Below, in pieces: positions 1 to 8,350 of a DNA stretch of 29,977 bases. Made by a program: the position numbers and the translations under genes. The stretch is from a virus. The stretch is taken from IMG/VR virus record IMGVR_UViG_3300037088_000308, positions 1 through 29,977 of that record; one strand, written 5' to 3'. The notes below the pieces were generated by a model, which ran no database searches, was not told where the DNA came from, and saw only the letters and a program-made list of their open reading frames with translations. The first letter of the stretch is position 1, and each line of letters opens with the position of its first letter.

Positions 1-234
1 TACATTTTCTAAATCTAAATCTTCAATTTCTAATTTAGATGGATAAATAACTTCCACTTTACTTTGACCTTGTGTTATTGGGAGCCAAATATCTTCAATA
101 TGATAATCTTCGTTTAAATCATCGGGTAAATTTGGATGATACTCTTGCATCAATTCATACATTTGCTCTTCAGCTTGTTGTCTGGATAAACCACCAACCA
201 TAATATAAAACACTCTAATAATTAGTTTTCTCAT
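1..234 (-). CDS. Hypothetical protein, C-terminus beyond the left edge
   Basis: Reading leftward from an ATG at 234, the frame stays open for 78 codons to the window edge, so the gene is cut and its end is not visible. The product begins MRKLIIRVFYIMVGGLSRQQ and continues with acidic stretches such as NLPDDLNEDYHIEDIWLP. A second possible start is the internal Met in FYIMVGG. The gene follows the 87-aa gene on the same strand with a gap of 12 nt, which fits co-transcription with the upstream recombinase gene. I do not recognise the family. The coding call rests on the long open frame, matching strand, spacing and codon use. Confidence 0.7.
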   Translation of the reverse strand, partial: MRKLIIRVFYIMVGGLSRQQAEEQMYELMQEYHPNLPDDLNEDYHIEDIWLPITQGQSKVEVIYPSKLEIEDLDLENV

Positions 235-246
235 ATTTTTGAATTA

Positions 247-510
247 TTATTTTTCTGGAAAAGATTCTTTCGCGTTCGTCAAAAAGTCAATAAAATCTTG
301 AACATTTTTTCGTGTACTTAAATAAATGCTGTCCAATTCAATAGAATCGAGTTGATGACCAACGGTACAATTTTTAATATCCTCATCCATTCCCATGTTT
401 ACATCCCAATCATACGATTTCATTCTGGAATACCATGTAGCTTGAGGAATATCTTTTTCTTTTTCTGGTGTTTTAAATTGTTCTGGATTAATAATTCTAA
501 TTCTTAACAT
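247..510 (-). CDS. Hypothetical protein, 87 aa
   Basis: Small charged protein with no recognised domain. It is soluble by composition, rich in Lys, Asp and Glu, with a central region WYSRMKSYDWDVNMGMDED and no membrane segment or cysteine cluster. It lies 17 nt downstream of the recombinase stop on the same strand and 12 nt before the next gene, so it probably belongs to the same transcript. Its place behind a recombination gene hints at a DNA-metabolism accessory, but nothing in the sequence proves that. The start was chosen at the only upstream ATG, which has an AT-rich leader and no strong Shine-Dalgarno, as is usual for Bacteroidota. Confidence 0.7.
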   Translation of the reverse strand: MLRIRIINPEQFKTPEKEKDIPQATWYSRMKSYDWDVNMGMDEDIKNCTVGHQLDSIELDSIYLSTRKNVQDFIDFLTNAKESFPEK

Positions 511-527
511 ATTTTTTAATTATTTTT

Positions 528-1778
528 TTATTTCAATAAAGTATCATCCATACCATCACTGTCGATTTCGAGTTCTGGATCTTCTTCAAATTGAGAGTAT
601 AATTTGTTCATTTCTTCTTCAATTTTCTGTTTTTCTTCATATGAAGAATATCTGAAATATTCATAAATTATTGGTTCTAATGCTTCTAATACATCTTTGG
701 TAAAAACACTTCCATTATAAAGATTCTTTTCATAAAGATATTTATCAAGATGTTTAACATACCAACGGGCTTTTGTTCCAGCTGATTCATATGTTACTTC
801 ACCAGTTTTCTTATCTACGACTTGTTTTACTTGAGCGATACCAACTTTTTCGAAATTTTCAGGTGTACAAAAAAAGTCTAATCCCTCGTAACGATTACAA
901 CCAGAATCGGGATCAATACTAAATTTGATTTTCTTTGGTTTGGCTATACGATTTTTACGGGCTCTTGCAGTTACAAGAATACCTGATGATCCAAGGGATA
1001 ATTCATCTTTATCTTTATCTTCAACCTTGGAAGCTGATAAATAAACAACAATAGAAGGTGTGTAATTAGTAGCTTCACCACCACTTTGTTTTGTTTGAGG
1101 AAATAAATCTTGTGTGAGGTATACATGGTTTGTTGCCACCAATGGAATATTCAAATACCCCAAATCATTAGTAATAAGACGAAGCATTGATTTGATAATT
1201 TTGGCTCTTGTCATATCTGTTTTTGTTTCACCTTTCAGTGCATCTTCTTTTTCTTTACCAGAATGTAATTGACCCAAACTATCAATAATAATTAATGTTT
1301 TACTAACATCTACACCTTGTTCCTTCAAATCTATTAAAGCATCTATAATTTGAACTAAGGCTATTTTTACATTTTCAATTCGTGAACAACGAATTAATTG
1401 GAATTTATCCGAATCAGAAACATCAACTCCGAATGATTCGAAATCAACTCTATCAATTGAATATTCAGTATCTAAAAATAATATTTTATAACCCTCTTTC
1501 TGGGCATTTCTCATTATATTATAACAAATATAGCTTTTTCCTGTGGAATATTCTCCAGCTAGAATTGTAATTCTGTTTTTAGGAATTCCACCGTGAAGAA
1601 TACTTTTGGATAATAAAGCGTTTAAGGTATATACATCAGTACTAATGTATGATCTTTCTTCATTCATGTTGTCAACGATAATCATTGACTTTTTTGATAA
1701 ATTGTCTATAACACTTGAAATTTTTGAAAACCCAAATTCATTTGAAGGCTTAGAAGGTTTTGTCGGTTGTTTTGCCAT
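528..1778 (-). CDS. uvsX: UvsX/RecA-type recombinase
   Basis: ATP-dependent strand-exchange protein of the RecA superfamily, closest in layout to T4 UvsX. It would form filaments on single-stranded DNA for recombination-dependent replication and repair. With the chosen start it has 416 residues. Walker A GEYSTGKS is at residues 75-82, a Walker B strand TLIIIDSLGQL follows, and the DNA-binding loop region NHVYLTQDLFPQ plus KQSGGEATNY matches the UvsX/RecA L1-L2 area. The C-terminus is strongly acidic (EEDPELEIDSDGMDD), as in RecA proteins that regulate DNA access. The frame extends 8 codons further to an ATG at 1802. I prefer 1778 (MAKQPTKPSK) because a purine/A-rich leader precedes it and homologues start near this point. 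The gp46-like ATPase at 20383-22098 would act in the same pathway. Confidence 0.93.
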   Translation of the reverse strand: MAKQPTKPSKPSNEFGFSKISSVIDNLSKKSMIIVDNMNEERSYISTDVYTLNALLSKSILHGGIPKNRITILAGEYSTGKSYICYNIMRNAQKEGYKILFLDTEYSIDRVDFESFGVDVSDSDKFQLIRCSRIENVKIALVQIIDALIDLKEQGVDVSKTLIIIDSLGQLHSGKEKEDALKGETKTDMTRAKIIKSMLRLITNDLGYLNIPLVATNHVYLTQDLFPQTKQSGGEATNYTPSIVVYLSASKVEDKDKDELSLGSSGILVTARARKNRIAKPKKIKFSIDPDSGCNRYEGLDFFCTPENFEKVGIAQVKQVVDKKTGEVTYESAGTKARWYVKHLDKYLYEKNLYNGSVFTKDVLEALEPIIYEYFRYSSYEEKQKIEEEMNKLYSQFEEDPELEIDSDGMDDTLLK

Positions 1779-1846
1779 TATATAATGATTATTTTTTAGC
1801 AATTCGTTTGCGAAGTTTTTATTATTTAATTCATAAAAAGTTTTAA

Positions 1847-2437
1847 TTAATTTTCATATTCTGAATAACTGAGAATTTTCGGGACATTCGTTATTTTCCA
1901 TCTTTTTTTAACATCATAATATTCCAATTTAATATGAGAATATTTTTCAAGGTATTTTTTTATGTAATCTAAATATATAAAATCTCTTGATCTATATTTT
2001 CGTCCATTATAGTCACGAATATTAACTTCATAATCGGATGAATTTGGTATTTGTATTGATATAATGTATTTCCCTAATTTGTGTATATCTTTAAATATTC
2101 TTTCTTCGAATTCCCATTCTGTGTTATTCCATAAACTTTTTCCAAATTTTCTTTTATGTGGATTATCATCTTTACTAAATTCATCAATTGATTTTGGAAC
2201 ATAACCATCTAATCTGAGTTTGTTTTGGTTTAATTTTAATCGTGGAAACCAATTATCATCGTAAGTATAACTGGAACTTCTGGTAAGACAAATACAAGAT
2301 TTTCCTATATATGGAGTTTTAATTATTAAAGTATCACAATCTAATATTTTTTCCAAACTATATTTTGTGTAATGATACAAGGGTGGATAGTTACTTTCTA
2401 AATATTTTTCGAATAATAATAAGTATTTCATATTCAT
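1847..2437 (-). CDS. Putative ADP-ribosyltransferase-fold protein with capsid-targeting-like N-terminus
   Basis: 196 aa, or 194 if translation starts at the second ATG (2431). It opens MKYLLLFEKYLES, resembling the T4 capsid-targeting peptide (MKTYQEFIAE), with a possible prohead-protease site L-F-E or Y-L-E. The rest has LYHYT (residues 20-24) before a helix SLEKILDCDTL, then CICLTRSS (48-55), then EWEFEERIF followed by KLGKYIISIQI. This H-x-T / TR / E-x-R order is shared with the 188-aa protein at 26069-26635 and resembles DarT/ART-fold enzymes. I infer a NAD-using ADP-ribosyltransferase, but the assignment is from motif spacing only. The gene sits alone between the recombinase and a divergent gene. 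The 9-mer TAATATATA lies directly before the first ATG (2438-2446, minus). Confidence 0.6.
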   Translation of the reverse strand: MNMKYLLLFEKYLESNYPPLYHYTKYSLEKILDCDTLIIKTPYIGKSCICLTRSSSYTYDDNWFPRLKLNQNKLRLDGYVPKSIDEFSKDDNPHKRKFGKSLWNNTEWEFEERIFKDIHKLGKYIISIQIPNSSDYEVNIRDYNGRKYRSRDFIYLDYIKKYLEKYSHIKLEYYDVKKRWKITNVPKILSYSEYEN

Positions 2438-2480
2438 TATATATTAAAATTTCCAAAAAATTTCGTTTGGATTCATTTTA

Positions 2481-2489
2481 TAATATATA
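2481..2489 (+). promoter_or_regulatory. Late-type promoter box TAATATATA
   Basis: TAATATATA ends 23 nt before the ATG at 2513. The flank TTCATTTT-A-TAATATATAT (2472-2490) is identical, apart from one extra base, to the box before the 477-aa gene (27207-27223). It resembles the T4 late box TATAAATA. The 9-mer alone is expected several times by chance in DNA this AT-rich, so weight rests on the constant spacing and the shared flank. Confidence 0.45.
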
Positions 2490-2512
2490 TAACTCAAAAT
2501 CAATCCAAGAAT

Positions 2513-2911
2513 ATGAACTTCTACTTAGTACTCTCTAAAAGCAGAAAAAAGATAGACAAATATATCAAGGTAAATAGAATCTCCAAAAAGGTGATAATTG
2601 ATATAAAACTCGCGATGGAAGAAAATGATATTGAAGATGGGGATAAATACACGGAATATTTTAACCTGATGATTTATACACGAATCACTCAGGCACTGAA
2701 CAAGGAAAAGGATATTTATTATATTCCTAATTTTACTAATAAAAAATTTGATATAAAGGAAGTTCTAAAAATAAAGAAAATATTGAAGGAGGGTACAACA
2801 TTTAATGTACTTTGGTTCTTCGAAGAATTCAAGGATGATATTAGATTTCAGAATGAGGTATTAACCAGTATACCGATATTCGATAATTCTCAAATATTAT
2901 CAGATTATTAA
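2513..2911 (+). CDS. Hypothetical protein, 132 aa
   Basis: Small, Lys- and Glu-rich soluble protein beginning MNFYLVLSKSRKKIDKYI, with predicted helices up to residue 100 and a C-terminal stretch FNVLWFFEEFKDDIRF. No cysteine cluster, Walker motif or signal peptide is visible and I do not recognise a family. It is a lone plus-strand gene between minus-strand genes, preceded by its own late-type box (2481-2489), and its stop overlaps the stop of the convergent 145-aa gene by 4 nt. Isolated position and own promoter suggest it was inserted as a unit. Confidence 0.75.
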   Translation: MNFYLVLSKSRKKIDKYIKVNRISKKVIIDIKLAMEENDIEDGDKYTEYFNLMIYTRITQALNKEKDIYYIPNFTNKKFDIKEVLKIKKILKEGTTFNVLWFFEEFKDDIRFQNEVLTSIPIFDNSQILSDY

Positions 2912-3345
2912 TTGTTTATAGTATCATTATAAATTTTCACAAATTCGATAAGTTTACTATAAGTCCATTGTATTTCCATGTTTTTAGTTGATCCACCAGA
3001 TTCGGGAATATCAAAAAATACGGTGAGAGATTCACACATTTCTTTATATTTATCTTTCAATTCCGAAGTTATCTGTTTATGGGTACAATATTTGATGGCA
3101 AACATCAACCAATTATAATTACAATGAAATTCCATACATCTTACTCCCTGTTCATCACTTCTCAATAAAATACCCATTGGTGGACATTTCATAAGATATA
3201 CTGGAGTTTTTGGTTCATCAAATCTATAAACAGTTCCAATCATTGGAACATTTTGTAATTTACCACCACAAAATACAGCAATTAAATCATTAGTGTCTTG
3301 GAACTTATTTTCCAATTCATCCAAAAATTCGTGTGAGTCCATCAC
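2908..3345 (-). CDS. Hypothetical protein, 145 aa
   Basis: Unrecognised soluble protein starting MMDSHEFLDELENKF. Cys and His residues are scattered (FCGGK, KCPPMG, MEFHCNYNW, KYCTHKQ), so a metal-binding role is possible but no standard finger spacing is seen. It lies 3 nt downstream of the 61-aa gene on the same strand, suggesting a two-gene transcript, and its 3' end overlaps the convergent plus-strand gene by 4 nt. Either of the first two Met codons could be the start. Confidence 0.75.
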   Translation of the reverse strand: MMDSHEFLDELENKFQDTNDLIAVFCGGKLQNVPMIGTVYRFDEPKTPVYLMKCPPMGILLRSDEQGVRCMEFHCNYNWLMFAIKYCTHKQITSELKDKYKEMCESLTVFFDIPESGGSTKNMEIQWTYSKLIEFVKIYNDTINN

Positions 3346-3348
3346 AAT

Positions 3349-3534
3349 TTATTTTTCATTTTGTATTATCGAAGATAACAGCCTTTTTTCTCCTCTGTGA
3401 ACCAAAAAAGTCTTATCTGACATTTTCAGACTTATTACTTTTCTGTTTGGGTTCATTGAAAACCAATGACGGGCCTGTTTCATGGCCTTTTCTACTGTTT
3501 TACCAGTTGCGATTAATTCTTTCGGACGCTTCAT
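3349..3534 (-). CDS. Small basic hypothetical protein, 61 aa
   Basis: Short, strongly basic protein (MKRPKELIATGKTVEKAM, then HWFSMNPNRKVISLKM). Size and charge would suit a nucleic-acid-binding or host-takeover peptide, but this is inference and no family is recognised. It is followed after 3 nt by the 145-aa gene and preceded, 22 nt upstream, by the methyltransferase stop on the same strand. A-rich sequence precedes the ATG (TTATTTATTATG). Confidence 0.65.
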   Translation of the reverse strand: MKRPKELIATGKTVEKAMKQARHWFSMNPNRKVISLKMSDKTFLVHRGEKRLLSSIIQNEK

Positions 3535-3556
3535 AATAAATAATTTTTAAGTGAAA

Positions 3557-4459
3557 TTAAGGTATTGAAAGTTCGGGTATTTTTTCGAAAAAGTGTGATA
3601 TAACATCGACAGTCCATCCGTTGCCCAACATCCTTTTTCTTTGAGTTTTTGGAATACCACTAACATAGGTATAATCAATGGGAACAGTTTGTAATATTTC
3701 CATTTCTTTTATTGTTAAATCCCTATCCACTCCGTTGACATATACTTTATTAGTGTTACCAGATGTCACAACACAATTAGATTTATCGTCTTTTCTAATC
3801 GTGAAATTGGGAACATATCTTTTTGTTATCGGATTCATAACACCACGATATCCACAACCCTTAGCCCCCGGAATGATGCTTGATAATGAAATTTTTTTGT
3901 CCTGAGGAATAGAAATATTCGGTATATTTGTCCAGTATAAACGGTCTCTGTTTTGTGCTGATACTAACGATGAATTAATTCTGATTGGTTTAACACCAAC
4001 TTCTCTGGAGATAACATCTTCCCATTTTTTACTCATTAAAACATTTTCCAAAAAGAAATATTTTGGTTTTAATTCTCTTAAAATTCTGACATACTCCCAA
4101 AACAAATAGGATTGGCCTTCAAATTCAAATTCTTCTTTTTTGAGTTTCAAATATTGGTCTAAACAATCAGTCAACAATCCTTTTTTCTTTCCTGCTATTG
4201 ATAGATCAGTACATGGTGAACCACCAATAAGTAAATCAATCTTGGAATTTTTGACACTTTTTTTGGTTATTCCCCTAACATCACCGACATGAATAGTATT
4301 TGGATAATTATATTTAGTAACAAAAATTGAAGATTTTTCGATTTCGCTAGCGAAATAGATATACTTTTTCCCGTTACATACCTTATTAATGGCAATTTGT
4401 CCACAAGATATTCCGTCAAATAATGATAAGACAGTAAAATAGTCATTGAATATTATCAT
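3557..4459 (-). CDS. C5 cytosine DNA methyltransferase
   Basis: 300-aa AdoMet-dependent enzyme methylating C5 of cytosine in DNA. Motif I LSLFDGISCG is at residues 11-20, motif IV GGSPCTDLS at 79-87 with catalytic Cys83, motif VI ENV at 138-140, motif VIII QNRDRLYW at 169-176, and motif X GNGWTVDVI at 279-287. All key residues are present, so it should be active. The PC-TDLS form resembles the PCNDLS of DNMT3-type enzymes more than the bacterial PCQGFS. The frame is open upstream to 4798, but that would overlap the tail operon and lies before any motif. The ATG at 4459 (MIIFNDYFTVLSLFDG) puts motif I at the usual place and follows promoter 4483-4514 by 23 nt. No restriction enzyme is adjacent, so it is probably an orphan methylase protecting phage DNA. 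The target site cannot be read from the sequence. Confidence 0.95.
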   Translation of the reverse strand: MIIFNDYFTVLSLFDGISCGQIAINKVCNGKKYIYFASEIEKSSIFVTKYNYPNTIHVGDVRGITKKSVKNSKIDLLIGGSPCTDLSIAGKKKGLLTDCLDQYLKLKKEEFEFEGQSYLFWEYVRILRELKPKYFFLENVLMSKKWEDVISREVGVKPIRINSSLVSAQNRDRLYWTNIPNISIPQDKKISLSSIIPGAKGCGYRGVMNPITKRYVPNFTIRKDDKSNCVVTSGNTNKVYVNGVDRDLTIKEMEILQTVPIDYTYVSGIPKTQRKRMLGNGWTVDVISHFFEKIPELSIP

Positions 4460-4482
4460 CAAAAGTCTTTTAAAGTTGAGTA

Positions 4483-4514
4483 CAAATGTATAACAAATAT
4501 TCGAATAAAAAAAA
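4483..4514 (-). promoter_or_regulatory. Early-type promoter: T-tract plus TACATTTG
   Basis: On the minus strand TTTTTTTATT (4513..4504) is followed after 13 nt by TACATTTG (4490..4483), which fits the Bacteroidota -7 consensus TAnnTTTG. The methyltransferase ATG is 23 nt further on. The same two-part arrangement recurs at 15995-16026, 16865-16896 and 22860-22891. Confidence 0.75.
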
Positions 4515-4537
4515 TGAAAAGAGGGTAGAGCCTTTTT

Positions 4538-4546
4538 TAATATATA
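4538..4546 (+). promoter_or_regulatory. Late-type promoter box of the tail operon
   Basis: TTTTTTAATATATAAAAC contains TAATATATA ending 21 nt before the ATG at 4568, the first gene of the baseplate operon. Spacing and sequence match the boxes at 2481 and 27214 and recall the T4 late box. It is the only promoter-like element upstream of this operon. Confidence 0.5.
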
Positions 4547-4567
4547 AAACAAAAGAAAGCACTTTAC

Positions 4568-6442
4568 ATGGTTCATAATGAAATGAGTTTTTTGTTTGGA
4601 GCAGTACCAATTCCGGGAACACCCCCACAAAATGTAATGCCTGTTGTTAATAACAATCAAGGAAATACGGGAGATATATTCGGATCTTTCGATACTACCA
4701 AATATGACAGAGTATATAAAGACAGTGGATCTCATTACAGAAATAATGTAATTGGTTATATTGGTGATACCATTTATGCTACTGATAGAATAAATCAAGA
4801 TCCTTATATTTCATTACTTGACTATTTTAATGGTTCGGGTGGTGGAACTGGATCGGGAGGTGATAATAAACATGGTCCACCATCTATGACCTTAAAGGCC
4901 GCTGATTTTGTTTATCTGAGAGATTTGGGTGTCTATCCGATCAATAGATTAATAATATTAAGAAGATATAGAGATGGTGTTATAGTCCCGAATAATTTAT
5001 CATTATTCAAAGAAAGACCGATTTCAACAGTTGTTGGATGGTTTAAAGTGGATGATTCCAATAAAGAATTGTTTTCTTTCAATTTCGGTGAGAAATGGGT
5101 CGAACAGACAGAAACTTTGGATAAAGTTATTCAGAAGATAATGAAAGAACAATTTGGTATCAGAACTGAAATGTTCTTACCTGTCGCTGGTTGGTCACAA
5201 GGGTTTTTATTTGGTATGTTAAATAAAATGGGATTAACAACATATGATTTTCTTCATGTTCCAACAGGAGATCCTAATGTTTTAAGACAAGCTATGATGA
5301 GAGATACTGATGGTCAATCTTTATTATCTGATTTGAAAATAACATTTGAAACTTCTTATGAACAAAAATATATTGATGGAGTTGATCCGGGGTTGGCTTT
5401 TCAGGATATAATTGCTAACTTAGCTCGTTGTGGAACATCAGATATGAAATTTATTCTTAATGGAAATAGTGAAGCTTTTCAAACTTTCTTTAAGGATGTT
5501 TTAATGGGCGGTAGTAAAGATAGTGCACAAGCATGGGTAAATCTTGGTAAACAATTAGTAGATGTTTTTGTTTCGACAGTAAAAGAATTCTTCACTGGAT
5601 TATCCAATACGGATACTGGTACAAAGAGTGCTGGTAATATCACAACTTCATGGAGTGGTGTAAATGATCAAATAACAACAAATAATCAGACGGCATCCAA
5701 TAAACAAGCACAAATAGATAACGCCCAAAAGAAATTATCAGACTTAAAGAATCAGCAATCACAAAGTAGTCATCCAGAACTTTATACAAATAATATTAAT
5801 TATTGGCAAAATAGACTCGATAATCTTCAAGGAAAATCGTCCAAAGCTTCCCCGAATGGTATTTTTGCTGGTGTTAATTTGGATTTTTCCAAGGTTAGTT
5901 CTATTTTTTCGGGGGTCGTGAATACAATTTTGGCTGGTTCAGTTTATCGTTATCGTTGGCCATTAATTGGTAGTATAGGTTTAATGAGTGGTTTATCCAC
6001 AACTCCATGGCATTTAACAGTAGGTAATCCATTCTCCCCTATTTTAAATATGGCTAACATTGTGGTGAATAATGTTGATTTGAAATTTAGTACTGAATTG
6101 GGATTTCAGGATATGCCAAAGAGAGTTGATGTTACTCTTGATATAAAATTGGCAAGACCATTTGGAGCACAAGAAATAAATAGAATGTTTAATAATCAAT
6201 ACGGTAGAATATATTCTAAACCTACTCAGGTTACAACCAACGCTAGTGGAATTAGTACTACGAGTGGAATTAGTAATAATAGTACAACAAGTGGGATAGC
6301 ACCCTCTGGTTATCATTATGAAGATGGTGTTTTAATTTCTGATACAGTAGGAACAACAAATGTAATCGCACAAAGAACTCCACCATCGACAGTTGTAGTT
6401 GGACGAGGTAATAATCAAAGTTCTGTTAATCTTGGACTTTAA
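4568..6442 (+). CDS. Baseplate/tail structural protein, 624 aa
   Basis: First gene of the tail operon, probably a virion protein at the baseplate-tube junction. The N-terminus is Pro/Asn-rich with a GSGGGTGSGG linker near residue 90. A folded middle part includes KAADFVYLRDLGVYPINRL. A Gln/Asn-rich helical segment follows near 375-425. The C-terminal domain carries TPWHLTVGNPFSPI (near 479), then DLKFSTELGFQDMPKRV and ARPFGAQEI (near 530). As I recall it, this TPWH...GNP...L-x-F-x-D-x-P...AR-x-G-QEI pattern occurs in structural proteins of other contractile-tailed phages, so the role is inferred from pattern and neighbours. The tail end is Thr/Ser-rich and low in complexity. Starts at 4568 or 4583 are both possible. 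The upstream box at 4538 suits 4568. Confidence 0.7.
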   Translation: MVHNEMSFLFGAVPIPGTPPQNVMPVVNNNQGNTGDIFGSFDTTKYDRVYKDSGSHYRNNVIGYIGDTIYATDRINQDPYISLLDYFNGSGGGTGSGGDNKHGPPSMTLKAADFVYLRDLGVYPINRLIILRRYRDGVIVPNNLSLFKERPISTVVGWFKVDDSNKELFSFNFGEKWVEQTETLDKVIQKIMKEQFGIRTEMFLPVAGWSQGFLFGMLNKMGLTTYDFLHVPTGDPNVLRQAMMRDTDGQSLLSDLKITFETSYEQKYIDGVDPGLAFQDIIANLARCGTSDMKFILNGNSEAFQTFFKDVLMGGSKDSAQAWVNLGKQLVDVFVSTVKEFFTGLSNTDTGTKSAGNITTSWSGVNDQITTNNQTASNKQAQIDNAQKKLSDLKNQQSQSSHPELYTNNINYWQNRLDNLQGKSSKASPNGIFAGVNLDFSKVSSIFSGVVNTILAGSVYRYRWPLIGSIGLMSGLSTTPWHLTVGNPFSPILNMANIVVNNVDLKFSTELGFQDMPKRVDVTLDIKLARPFGAQEINRMFNNQYGRIYSKPTQVTTNASGISTTSGISNNSTTSGIAPSGYHYEDGVLISDTVGTTNVIAQRTPPSTVVVGRGNNQSSVNLGL

Positions 6443-6457
6443 AAAATAAAAATAAAA

Positions 6458-6937
6458 ATGAGTAACATATATACATTAGAAAATGGAACTATTCAAATAG
6501 ATGATGATGGAAATCCAATCACCAATATTATTACACCTCTTGTAGTAACAAATGATACTTTGGTTTTGTATCCACATTTTGTAACAAATGTGGATGAAAT
6601 GAGACCAGATTTGGTTCTTCGTGCAATGTATGGTAATAGTAATTTTATAGATGAAATAATGACATTGAATAATGTGATTGATAGTTTTTCCTTGACTGAG
6701 GGAACATTACTGTGGTATCCAGACCCGACAGACATAGATAAACTAAGAAAAGAACCGTCTACTCAAACTGATCAACAAATTATTGATAGTTTGGTAGATC
6801 CTAATGCAGAAAGAAAAATAACTTATAACAGAGAAACAGGTGAAAATTTATCACCAACTGTTAAACCAACAACATTGAAACAAATTAGTGTAGATACAAA
6901 CAATAATACAATAAAAATAATTAACACTTTAAAATGA
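6458..6937 (+). CDS. LysM-like baseplate protein (gp53/tail protein X type)
   Basis: 159 aa. Residues 46-88 read like a LysM-type tail module: DEMRPDLVLRAMYGNSNF, then EIMTLNNVIDSFSL, then EGTLLWYPDP. This is the familiar order of a helix with YG, a helix ending in N-x-I, and a G-T-x-L-x-Y-P strand. Such modules occur in baseplate wedge or hub proteins (T4 gp53, P2 gpX) and hold hub and tube together or touch peptidoglycan. The C-terminal 60 residues are polar and likely disordered. Its stop overlaps the next start (ATGA, 6934-6937), so it is translationally coupled to the gp27-like hub protein. The A-rich leader AAAAATAAAAATAAAA precedes the ATG. Confidence 0.75.
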   Translation: MSNIYTLENGTIQIDDDGNPITNIITPLVVTNDTLVLYPHFVTNVDEMRPDLVLRAMYGNSNFIDEIMTLNNVIDSFSLTEGTLLWYPDPTDIDKLRKEPSTQTDQQIIDSLVDPNAERKITYNRETGENLSPTVKPTTLKQISVDTNNNTIKIINTLK

Positions 6938-8346
6938 TAAAAAGAATAACATCATCAGATAAGGTTTTAGAAGATTTAACGATATCATATAAACCAGAAG
7001 TTAAGCCAGAAGATGCTATTCAATGGGCAAGTGATATTGGTAAGTTTCCTTATTTGGTGTTTTCATATCTGGATAAATTACTCGTTGAAGCCAAAGATAT
7101 TATTTATTTTAAATTATACGGTGATAAGTATATTCCAGAATTAGAATGTACTTTTAGAGATCCGACTAATAAACTAAATGATTATATGTTTCCTCTTGAT
7201 AAATCAATTGTGAGTTTAATGATAAAGGCAAATTCTGAAAATTTGATGCCTATTCGTTGTGATTTTTATATTAAGAATTTCAATTTAGTCAAAACTGGAA
7301 TGAGAGATGATAAAATTTATAACATGAAATGTATTTTGGATATTCCTATTATTATAAAGAATATGAGTTTTCCAAGTATGACCAGTTTTCAAGTATTACA
7401 ACAAGTGGCAAAAGAAACATTACTTGGTTTTGTAACAAATATAGATGATACAAATGATAGTATGACATGGATAAATCCGGGTGAGGATTATATTAAAGAT
7501 TTTTTACCTGATGTCGTTTCGGAAAGTTATAAAAGTGATGATAGTTTTTTGTGGTCGTTCATTGATTATTACTATAATTTAAATTATATTGATATCGAAA
7601 CAGCTTTGAATGAAGATATTACCAATCAACAAACGATATTAAATTCCAATGACTTGAATGGAACAGAACAAACCATTCCATTGATTTTGTCGAATCACCC
7701 AGATAAAAGATCAAGTAATTTATATATTGATAGATGGAATCTTGATAACGATAGCACCGATATAAACATGGATATAGGGTATGAGCCTTATATTTATTAT
7801 TTCGATGATTTAGGAAAAGATTTTATTCAATTATTACTCGATACAATATCAACCGCTGGGAGTGATCAATCAGCTATTGTCTTGAAACAAAGAAATGATG
7901 ATGTAAATACAAACGCTGGTAATGTTCAACAAAAAAAGAAATATTTTCTTGGTAAAATTGATACAGATAATGTTCATAAAAATATTTTATATGCACAAAA
8001 ACAAAATGAAAACAACATTTTGTCTTTACAAAAAATCAAGATGAATGTCGTTATGCCAAATCCTAATTTTTCCTTGTTCCGTTTCCAACCTGTGGAACTT
8101 GTTTTATATGATTTAACGGATATGGAAACAAAGAAAGGAAAAGATGATCAAAGTGTTGAACAAGTTTACGCTAATGAAAATAAGATAAATAATCGTTTAT
8201 CTGGAAAATGGTTGATAACTGGAATAAATTGGGTTATGGATAAAAGAAATATGCAAAAAGGTGGTCAATCAATTTTTGTACAAGAAGTAACACTGGTTAG
8301 AAGGGAATTAACAACTCTTTATAAACCAAAAAAATTAACAACATAA
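6934..8346 (+). CDS. Baseplate hub protein (gp27-like, inferred)
   Basis: 470-aa soluble structural protein. Sequence alone gives weak homology signals: a beta-rich N-terminal half (ELECTFRDPTNKLNDYMFPL, then PIRCDFYIKNFNLVKTG) followed by a helix-rich hub-like stretch with DSFLWSFIDYYYNLNYIDIE and a C-terminal beta domain ending WLITGINWVMDKRNMQ. Position supports a hub role: it is coupled by 4 nt to the LysM-like gene and lies in the same operon as the gp5-like OB-fold protein, the usual partner of gp27 in T4-like baseplates. Alternative: another baseplate wedge component. No catalytic motif is visible. Confidence 0.65.
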   Translation: MIKRITSSDKVLEDLTISYKPEVKPEDAIQWASDIGKFPYLVFSYLDKLLVEAKDIIYFKLYGDKYIPELECTFRDPTNKLNDYMFPLDKSIVSLMIKANSENLMPIRCDFYIKNFNLVKTGMRDDKIYNMKCILDIPIIIKNMSFPSMTSFQVLQQVAKETLLGFVTNIDDTNDSMTWINPGEDYIKDFLPDVVSESYKSDDSFLWSFIDYYYNLNYIDIETALNEDITNQQTILNSNDLNGTEQTIPLILSNHPDKRSSNLYIDRWNLDNDSTDINMDIGYEPYIYYFDDLGKDFIQLLLDTISTAGSDQSAIVLKQRNDDVNTNAGNVQQKKKYFLGKIDTDNVHKNILYAQKQNENNILSLQKIKMNVVMPNPNFSLFRFQPVELVLYDLTDMETKKGKDDQSVEQVYANENKINNRLSGKWLITGINWVMDKRNMQKGGQSIFVQEVTLVRRELTTLYKPKKLTT

Positions 8347-8350
8347 AATA

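Noticed and set aside
521-545. T-tract TTTTTTTATT on the plus strand near the recombinase stop
   Set aside because: No TAnnTTTG follows at 13-15 nt and no plus-strand gene is downstream.
4460-4798. Upstream extension of the methyltransferase frame to 4798
   Set aside because: It overlaps the tail operon start on the other strand, lies before motif I and has membrane-like, non-family sequence. ATG 4459 fits the promoter and motif position.
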